Shown here piece by piece: positions 56,623-64,000 of a DNA stretch of 64,000 nt (position 1 is its first letter; every line of letters begins with the position of its first letter). This DNA is from Hygrocybe punicea (lineage: Eukaryota > Basidiomycota > Agaricomycetes > Agaricales > Hygrophoraceae): the NCBI GenBank assembly GCA_963556145.1, contig OY744466.1, positions 4,960,001 to 5,024,000 on the forward strand, given 5' to 3'. The notes under the pieces are model-generated. The model made no database searches. It was given only the letters and a program-made list of their open reading frames with translations, and was not told the origin of the DNA. A program made the position numbers and the translations under genes.

Positions 56623-57725
56623 CGCAAAAGATCCGAGTGGAGCACGAACAGACTTTGCACCTTGCTTCATGTTGGACCACAAGCTTGTGGTGTGATACCT
56701 TTCAACCTTGTTCACAAAATAGCAACCATGGTTGGTTTGTGAATCAACAATGAGTGAGATGTCTATCCGACAAAATACACTCATTGAAGGCTTTCCACCA
56801 ATCACACTTGACTCAATAGCATATAGGCCCTTGTATGTGCTTCGAACAAAGTCGAAGAATTGTTGTTTGCCTTGGTCTCGAATCGCAATGGAGCCTTGGT
56901 CTGGATTGCAGACATCTGTTTTCAACAAAGTCCCTTGTGATTGGAATGATCTTAAATGAGATGAGGGATTAACCTTTATGGTGTGAGAGAGGGTGTTTGT
57001 ACTTACCTCAATTCCTCCAACGTATAAAATGTTGTCACAATGTCCCACATCCATGATTTCGTCTCCTTGTTGCAATGTGTGTGGACCGTATAGATGACCC
57101 TTCCACCCACCAAAAACACCCACCATTCTCCAATTTTGGCTAGTGGCTCAACGTAGGTTTGACCGAACCAACGTGAACCGGGCACCTCACTATTCTGATG
57201 CATATAATCCCAATTACGTCTTGGATCACCCGGGAATAACACGTGGTGGCCAGTGTCGCTATGCATTCTTTTCAACACAATATTTGCCGGAAATAGTTCT
57301 CCATCCATCAACAATCTTGCTTGCAGGCGTATTGTGTGTGTCTTCATAAGGGCTATGTGGAGCAGGTTCTGCATCTGCATCCATTTCAAATGAACGGTAT
57401 TCATTTGTTTCGGTGGTGGTCACACATGGACTGTTCGACAAAGCTCCTCGATTCCAGCCAAGAAGCTTGACACATTTTCCAGCGTTATACCATATTGATT
57501 ACCACTATAAATTCTTCCATCAATCAAAGACCGGATGGCAATTATTTACACCCTCACATGTATGACATTCCCATGTCAACTCCACCAAAGACACAATCGG
57601 CTGATTTGAACTTTTCCCATGTTTTGTTTTTTCGATTGCATTGGAGCATCGCATGATGGAATTCTGGCCAAAACATGTATTTAACCTGGAATCATCGCAT
57701 TGCCAATGCTGCATTCACATGGCCA

Positions 57726-58045
57726 TAGGGAAATGCAGGGATAAGGGAAAATCCTGATCCGCAGGTATCCGTACTCTTAAGAGTACGAGTACGGATACAG
57801 ATTCTCGTATCCGTGGGCTTCAAAATGAGCCGGAGATCATCCAAAACGGTCAAGAATTGACTGAGATAGAGACTAAACATTGATTGGACTCTATCTCAGT
57901 GAATTCTTGACCGTTTCAGGTGATCTCCGGCTCATTTTGATCGGGAATCCGTGGGTAAAATCCGTGGATATTGCATCCGTATCTGTGGGGAGTACGAGTA
58001 CGGATACAGACAAATGTATCCTGGGATTACCCCTGCATTTCCCTA
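57726..58045. mobile_element. 320-bp hAT-type MITE
   Basis: Inverted ends TAGGGAAATGCAGGG...CCCTGCATTTCCCTA and a perfect 8-bp duplication CATGGCCA at 57718-57725 and 58046-58053. Internal arms include CAAAATGAGCCGGAGATCAT / CAGGTGATCTCCGGCTCATT TTG and repeated GAGTACGAGTACGGATACAG. It lies in gene G. Confidence 0.93.
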
Positions 58046-58299
58046 CATGGCCACATAAACCTATTCATTATAGATTGCATCAGGTATAAACTTATCTAGA
58101 TCACCAAGACAAAATACATACCCATTCCTGAATGCAAACCCCATAACTAGACTTGTGGTTCTTGATGTTGTGTATAAACCCCTCAAGGTGTGAAACGGTA
58201 TCGTATTCCTTCTGTGATATTGTGGTTGTAACAAATGCCAGGTCGTTTGTTGCGGCAGCTTTGCTGACAATGCATGTTGTAGGATCAAGAACAAAGATG

Positions 58300-59440
58300 A
58301 TTCAGAAGATTCGGTTGTTGTTGGCAGTTGGCGCTATTGTATTCATTGGTGTATAATCCATTTCGACATTGGAGGGAGACGGTGGGCGTGATTGGTGGCA
58401 ATAGTGAATGCTCCTCATCTGTAGGATTTCGGATGCCTTGAGAGTTTTCTATGAACCTCTGGCCAAGACACACAGACTGTGGGCAGATTCCAGATGAGAT
58501 ACAATTTGGATGTTTCAATGCTGATCTGCAATGTCGCTGACAAGAGCTCCCTTCTTTGTTCCAAAGGATGGTTCATGTCTGTACTGATGCGCATTTTCAT
58601 CCTGGACAGATATGGGTGCAAACTTCATAGCCAAATTCCTGAGCTCTAGGCATATTTCAAAACTACAGGAATGAAGGTGTCAATGATTTGATAATGTGAA
58701 CTATGAAAGGTACCAGATATGGGTATTTGTTGCTGAATTGGAGTTAGTCACAAGGAAGTGGGTTATCCAAGTTTAAGTTCAAGTTGCTGACTATATAATG
58801 ATCGGAACCAGGTCACGTGACAATAACATATAATAGGTAATGTGCTTATAATAGGTAAAGTATGGTGAATCAAGATTTAATTGCTTGACAAATGCATGTC
58901 GAGCGATATTTGGTAGGTTTGAAGTGTTTTCAACCATCTCAGTGAAATTTTTCTCAACTATCTCATGCAAGGGCATGTCAAGAGAAATCTGTTGGATTTT
59001 CCATAAATAGATATTATTATTCTGTTCTTTGATCTGTCATCTAGTGCCATCGATATGAATATCAAGAGGAATGCTAATGTTGGAATTATACTTGATATGG
59101 GTTATAAATGATAGGCATAACAATATTGACCTATTGTAGCTGATACACATGAACGAATGCTTATTGGACAAGGAGAATACTGTTAAATTAGCTATGTAGA
59201 TGTTGTTTCAGGACTTAGCATTGTTATTCATATTGGATTGGCCCGCTGAAAACATCTTGAACTGTATTTTCTGGAATTCACTGCAGAGACAGGAAAATAG
59301 TATGATCAGGAGAGGGTTCAAATGTGGTGTAACATCAGATGTAGCACAAATCCTGAGAGTCTCATTGTTTCTGTGTAATTTCAATCTGTAGTCTTTAGAC
59401 GTTTACTCGATTTACACTTTATATCATCTCAACCCAGTAT
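58300..59440. other. AT-rich interval, upstream of G
   Basis: Possible further 5' exons of G on the - strand (58621-58415 is open) but nothing recognisable. The rest is AT-rich DNA without clear repeats. Confidence 0.35.
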
Positions 59441-59441
59441 T

Positions 59442-59774
59442 ATGTTCTTCGGGCAAGCCAAACATTCTAAACTGACTTGGTGCAACCTCAATGACATTGC
59501 AGGTGATCAGATAAACATAAGTAAGTTTACTAACCATTTCTGGCATCGTATTAACATATTTGTAGCAATCACCCAATTACCAAATGACCGTTCCGAGGCG
59601 AGGCGGGAAAGAAGATTGCAAAAGGTGGTGCAACGGCGTGAAAGGGCTTTGCAACAAGAGATTGAGAGGTACGTCATGTCAAACGTTCCAAGACCACAGT
59701 TGATGCTTCCCAATAGTGTTATCATGATGGTCCTGACATTTGTTTTAGGTTACCTTGTTGCTGTATGGAAATAG
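59442..59774 (+). CDS. small orphan ORF with C-terminal membrane segment
   Basis: 110 codons. The middle is a highly charged helix (RRERRLQKVVQRRERALQQE), and the end LPNSVIMMVLTFVLGYLVAV WK is a single hydrophobic segment that could anchor the protein by its tail. The first 30 residues overlap AT-rich sequence and may be intron. I do not recognise the family. It is flanked by MITE-like repeats on the right. Expression is uncertain. Confidence 0.35.
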   Translation: MFFGQAKHSKLTWCNLNDIAGDQINISKFTNHFWHRINIFVAITQLPNDRSEARRERRLQKVVQRRERALQQEIERYVMSNVPRPQLMLPNSVIMMVLTFVLGYLVAVWK

Positions 59775-59945
59775 AAGCAGGAGTAAACAACTGGAAATTC
59801 CATCACAATATCAGCTTTACACTTTATTGTACATAATTTTACAATAGCCTATAAAATGATACTAATCAACTATTGTAGCAATAACAAAGAAAACCGACAA
59901 AGCCTTGTTGATCGGTCCAGATCTTTTGAAAGTCAAGTGTGTGCC

Positions 59946-60575
59946 AATCCATTCTGCATGGAATTTGGGCCAACATTTATTTTTACAGTTGTTGTGGCTT
60001 GCCGAACGGTTGACAAATGAATTGAATGCCATTCGGCAAGTGCATAAAGCCATCTAAGCAGTCACAAATATATTAATTCCTAAGTCTTGTCTTACATGTC
60101 TGAGTAGATACTTGTCAAATGTGTATTGCTTAGTATACAGTACCATCGACACAATGATTGCTGTAAATCTTCGCCCAGGTGTGTGATAACCCATAAGACT
60201 CGTAAGACAAGATTTTGGAATTAACACATTTGTAATTTCTTATATGACTTAACAAGCACTTGCCGAACGGCGTTCGACTCGTTCATCAACCGTTTGGCAA
60301 GCCACAACAACTTCAAAAAAAATGTTGCTGCCCAAATACCAGGCATAATCCATTGGAATAGATTAACCAGCAATGATTGCGCAATAGTACTGCATACCGA
60401 GCAATACCTATTTTACAATCGTTCACCAAGCCATGTAGCATGCATTAGTGTACTTGTGCTTAATGAGAATCTGCCAAATGGTGCTTCCATAACCTGTTCG
60501 TCAACCATTCAGCAAACCACAACAATTCTAAAAAAAGATGTTGCTGCCCAAATCCCATATAGAATGCATTCTCAT
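59946..60575. repeat. MITE-type repeats with CCGAACGG ends
   Basis: Three copies of a block of about 100 bases: 59946-60050 (reverse), 60257-60360 and 60470-60575 (forward). Each joins GCCGAACGG...CCGTTYGGCA to AGCCACAACAACTTC and ATGTTGCTGCCCAAAT. Related ends (CTGCCGAATGG, CCGTTCGGCAGAGG) occur at 53493 and 55240, in the arms of the element there. The first and second copies form an inverted pair of about 400 bp. Confidence 0.6.
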
Positions 60576-60579
60576 ACAA

Positions 60580-61160
60580 TTGGTGATAAGATTCAGCAAC
60601 AAACAATTTTAATAAGGATGCCGCTGCACTAACAGTTTTAAATATGGTTTGTCATATGTCTGGATGCTGGTATGCATGTTCTGTGATCATTGTACAACTC
60701 CCTACTTGACATATGTCTGACAAGCCATGTACAATGGGATTTTCGGAATTTCACCTGCCGACATCGTCTGTATAATAGAATATTACAAATACCTCAAGGC
60801 ATTATGTGTTAATGAGGAGTACCACAAAGGTTTTGAGTACTACTACACATCTATATAAGCTGCATAACAAAACCCATGAACCTGTACAAGTTTTGAAAAC
60901 TGCTACAAATATCTTGCGGTATTACAAATACCTGAAGCAGCACTCCAACAAATTCTTTTAAGTACATTCCATGTTCCTTTGATGGACTTCTACAAATGTT
61001 TTGAAATACTGTTAGGAATACTTTGACATCCTATTACAAAAATCTCGGCACAGTAAGTATTAGAAAAATTTGGTGGTGGTACAAAATATATTGTGAGATA
61101 GTCTTCATAGATACGAATACCAGAGGGCTGTGGATGTTGGAACAGAATACATATACCGTA
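60580..61160. other. AT-rich interval without a gene
   Basis: Repeated short phrases such as TACAAATACCT and TACAAATATCTTG; no coding signal seen. Confidence 0.4.
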
Positions 61161-61164
61161 TTAA

Positions 61165-63202
61165 TCCCTTTGATCAATATTCATATTTTTGAGACGCCTC
61201 CTTGTCTCCACAATATCATCCACATTATCGTCTAGATAGTCGTAGCCTACTCTGCGTTTGATTGAAATTCTGAATAATGGAGTGGGAGCGTATACATTTG
61301 TGTTCTTTCAATTCATGGCCACATCCTGAGAGAGTGTACAAATTAGTGGACATCTGAATTACAGCAAAGATATGAATGATACCTCTCACAGGGTGCACAG
61401 TAGCATACCATGTCACACAGTATCTTGAAAGTACTTGACAAGTATACTAAATATCATTACCATAACATTCAACATGGTATTGTAACAGTATTCAGACATA
61501 AACTACAATACTTGTGCTCAAATTCATCTGAAGGTATGAAGGCAAATGAGACTTATACCTTTTCAATAACATCAAGCCTTTTGTTTCACTACTTTTACTG
61601 TATTTACAGCAAAGTACTGTATAGTTTGGATAGAATACTTGCAGCCTAAGATGAATCAAAGTATTAAACCAGTAAGGAAGTTGGGCCACTTTTACTATTA
61701 GGATACCTTTTGAATCCTATCAAGATACAGTGTGAAATAGTATAGTACTGTTGCCATATTGTGGATTTAAGATACTGTGTCAATACTTTTAAGATACTTT
61801 TATTATAATAAAAGTACTGAAACAGTATCTTAAAAGTATTGACACAGTATCTTAGATCCACAATATGGCAACAGTACTATACTATTTCACACTGTATCTT
61901 GAAAGGATTCAAAAGGTATCCTAGTAGTGAAAGTGGCACAACTTCCTTACTAGTTTAATACTTTGATTCATCTTAGGCTGCAAGTATTCTATCTGAACTA
62001 TACAGTACTTTGCTGTAGATACAGTAAAAGTAGTGAAACAAAAGGCTTGATGTTATTGAAAAGGTATAAGTCTCATTTGCCTTCATACCTTCAGATGAAT
62101 TTGAGCACAAGTATTGTAGTTTATGTCTGAATACTGTTACAATACCATGTTGAATGTTATGGTAATGATATTTAGTATACTTGTCAAGTACTTTCAAGAT
62201 ACTGTGTGACATGGTATGCTACTGCGCACCCTGTGTCTGTAAAGTCATTTTCAACCAACACCAATGATCACAGGCATAAAATCATCTTGAACTTGTCTCC
62301 CCTCAGAGGAACCGCCAATACAGTGAATTGAACCTCAACAATATCACCAACTCTGAAGCAAATAGGATTTCCAGCCAGAAAGCTAATATGTTTTTTCTTT
62401 TAATCCAGGTATTTGTATCATAATGATCAAACACTCACTGAGATCGATTCCCACTTGACTCCAACTTGAAATAAAGGACCTGGTTGTCTATTCCATGGAA
62501 ATAGCGTGCATTGGCCATGGACGTTAGGATGCTTTTGGGATCAACATTGCGGTCGAATGGGATCTCACAAGAGGTGTCATTGGATCGGCGATCAGTAAAG
62601 TATTGGGTTCCTATTGCTAATGCCATGTATTCCATGTAGGTAGCTGGCATAAAGTCCTGTATCACATGTTTGGGGAAATAACGAGCTAGCTTCCGATGCA
62701 AAATATGAAGGTTATTGATAAAGGATTTGAAGCCTGGGCCCTGTGGTATTAAGACCTGTAACAATAACGCTTTGACAGATAAATGGGATTTGGCGTTCAG
62801 GTGAACTATTGGAGTTCTATAAAGTATTCTTGTAGTATAAGATATATTACCCCTTACATTGTTGTGATGGGTGGTAGATCCTTCTTTGCCAATATTGCTT
62901 GCAGGCTTAAGACCAATTCTTCTGGTTCTGTTGTATCTGTTGCTGGCATTGTAAATCTCCAGCAGTTTTAGCAATTGTTATGTATGACATTGATATTCAA
63001 AATCTGTGCATATGATCAACATGATAATCTTTTCAGTGTGATTACTGACATTTGCGGAATTCGCTAGTTGAGTATCATCGTCATTTAATCGTGTGGCTAT
63101 GAGGCTTTCCAAGTATTTGGCTGTCAATGTCATATCAGGGATGGGTGAATGTATGCGTATGTATGTCTGACATGCATCTGCAAAATTATAATGGTCATCC
63201 AT
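61165..63202 (-). pseudogene. orphan gene H, interrupted by a foldback element
   Basis: Start ATG 63202 (MDDHYNFADACQTYIRIHSP). Exons follow with GSTTHHNNVRG, an intron GTAATATA...TTACAG, LIPQGPGFKSFINNLHILHR, KLARYFPKHVIQDFMPATYM, FDRNVDPKSILTSMANARYF, HGIDNQVLYFKLESS, then FRVGDIVEVQFTVLAVPLRG and DKFKM. The foldback at 61387-62235 follows after DFTE. Near the 3' end IKRRVGYDYLDDNVDDIVET and RRRLKNMNIDQRD lead to a stop near 61165. One stop (near 62252, in MILCL*) and the insertion mark it as non-functional or nearly so. This domain order is a widespread agaricomycete orphan family of unknown function. Confidence 0.55.
61387..62235. mobile_element. 849-bp near-perfect foldback element
   Basis: Ends CACAGGGTGC(A/G)CAGTAGCATACC inverted, with the 3-bp direct repeat TCT at 61384-61386 and 62236-62238. 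The arms of about 420 bp are almost identical, so the same 79-residue frame appears on + at 61410-61649 and on - at 61973-62212; this is a consequence of the palindrome. A CACAG tip with a 3-bp duplication suggests a CACTA-type foldback. It lies inside gene H, where removal gives a readable DFTEVSFIS junction. Confidence 0.88.
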
Positions 63203-63209
63203 CGTTCAA

Positions 63210-63519
63210 TATGGAAGAAAAGGTTGATTGATATAGAGAAATACTTTTCTCCAAATGTATGATCATATCCTGATCACATGCTTCAGCACAAAATACACAT
63301 GTGACATTTTGATTCTCAAATTTCTGATTATAGGTATTGTGTGGATGTCATTTAGTGTTTCTGCATTTACATTTGAAACAGAATACATTTGCACAGCCAG
63401 CTATGGTGCAGCAATATCTTGATCCTTTTGTTGTTGTAGCCCCTGTATCAATTTGATTGTATTTGTCAGCTGAGCCGATATGTAACGAACTGGCAATATC
63501 TCCTTTTGGTTAGCGAATT
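63210..63519. other. interval without a clear gene
   Basis: AT-rich; upstream of gene H on the - strand. Contains short Cys-containing phrases on the - strand but no continuous frame. Confidence 0.35.
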
Positions 63520-63890
63520 TCTATTTATGAACGAACTTAGTCATCCCAGCATTGATCGAGCTCATCCATCATTTCTTTTGCCAAAGAGGTTGCTGTTTCA
63601 TTGAAGTCCAGTCATCCTGAAATTGGTTAAACAGTCTATCCATCATTTCTCCTGCTCAGACTGTTTCTGGTTTATTGAGACCCGGTTATCCCGACATTGA
63701 TTAGGAGCTAATGCACACTCCACCCACTCAAGATATTCTGCGTTTATTGAAACCCAGCCACCATGACATTGATCACATGTTAATCCATCATTTCCTTTAG
63801 TCAAAGATATCCAATTTTCATGAATCCCGGTTATCCTGGCATTGATAACATGTCCTTCCATCATCTCTTCCACTCAAAAGGTTCCATATT
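63520..63890. repeat. tandem repeat of about 90-110 bp encoding a Cys motif
   Basis: Three or four imperfect units, each with CCATCATTTC(T/C), a TTTATTGA(A/G)(A/T)CC(C/A)(G/A)GTTATCC-like block and (C/G)ACATTGAT. Read on the - strand, one frame (63873-63643) gives repeats of CDQCHGGWVSIN and NQCRDNRVSIN. It may be part of a zinc-binding repeat protein running out of the window, or only a DNA repeat. Confidence 0.45.
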
Positions 63891-64000
63891 TGTGGTGTTG
63901 TAGGATACACCAGCATATCAGGTGATTGGTCATCGGGATGTCATCTGTCCTATTGTTCATCTTCCATGCAGGTGGATTTAAAGTCGAGGAAACATTCAGG

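Larger units (their letters stand above)
55462..58294 (-). pseudogene. orphan gene G (ATP-grasp-like C-terminal part?), twice interrupted
   Basis: On the - strand, from about 58294: GLYTTSRTTSLVMGFAFRNG, then a MITE at 57726-58045, then LVELTWECHTCEGVNNC, NIVLKRMHSDTGHHVLFPGD, WFGQTYVEPLAKIGEWWVFL, TVHTHCNKETKSWMWD, a GTAAGT intron (56952-57006), GSIAIRDQGKQQFFDFVRST, VFCRIDISLIVDSQTNHGCY and FVNKVERYHTTSLWSNMKQG. After the hAT-like element at 55536-56622 it ends DTFLSVFYKYLVDI with a stop near 55462. The R(I/L)D...YFVN(K/E)(V/I)ER...TSLW pattern near the C-terminus resembles the ligand-binding end of ATP-grasp enzymes; this is a suggestion only. The family recurs in agaricomycete genomes. 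Confidence 0.5.

Noticed and set aside
61410..62212. Identical 79-codon frames on opposite strands
   Set aside because: A result of the palindromic foldback; no family and no independent evidence of coding.

Overview
The window is nuclear DNA of a filamentous basidiomycete, most likely a transposon-rich agaricomycete. Genes are split by many 45-60 bp GT-AG introns. The recognisable proteins are groups typical of that clade: a KDZ transposase with cysteine clusters, an HMG-like KDZ partner, a tnp2/Plavaka CACTA transposase, a fungal TET/JBP dioxygenase, a Harbinger pair, and several conserved orphan families that recur beside transposons. I found no host housekeeping gene. The species is not determined.

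Layout. 1-6.9 kb: an orphan gene (X1) split by a 6.5 kb KDZ-type element (307-6818). The element has long inverted repeats built of a 45-bp minisatellite and carries a decayed KDZ transposase and a PHD-like zinc-finger gene. 7-11.7 kb: a PIF/Harbinger unit, with a MYB/SANT-like gene on + and a DDE nuclease gene on -. The nuclease gene is broken by a 464-bp hairpin hAT MITE. 11.8-30.9 kb: a second member of the X family is split by an 18.6 kb CACTA element (12133-30761) with 500-bp TIRs beginning CACTG and a 3-bp CAT duplication. Removing the element restores one continuous frame. Its cargo is orphan A (-), WD40 protein B (-), orphan C (+), TET/JBP dioxygenase (+), orphan E (+) and the Plavaka transposase (+). 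A, TET/JBP and the transposase are each preceded by a copy of the same upstream cassette, which is rich in short interrupted palindromes. 32.5-52.7 kb: the terminus of a diverged relative of that CACTA element, then relatives of E (E2) and B (WD40). E2 is broken by three insertions: a small LTR element (35848-37600), a 9.9 kb KDZ element with transposase, HMG gene and 1.2 kb minisatellite TIRs (39176-49112), and a hAT-like element (49139-50274). 52.9-64 kb: orphan genes G and H, each interrupted by non-autonomous elements (1.1 kb and 0.32 kb hAT-like, 0.85 kb foldback), MITE-type repeats and a cysteine-containing tandem repeat.

How the parts fit. The CACTA element looks like a self-contained cargo transposon. 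The transposase, and probably the orphans, would serve mobility. TET/JBP would oxidise 5-methylcytosine and could counter host methylation of the element. The shared cassette could switch three genes together or bind the transposase. Damage is modest: a solo LTR in the transposase, and TGA codons in TET/JBP and A at positions that fit CGA to TGA decay of methylated CpG. Family names come from reading motifs by eye; no database search was possible.
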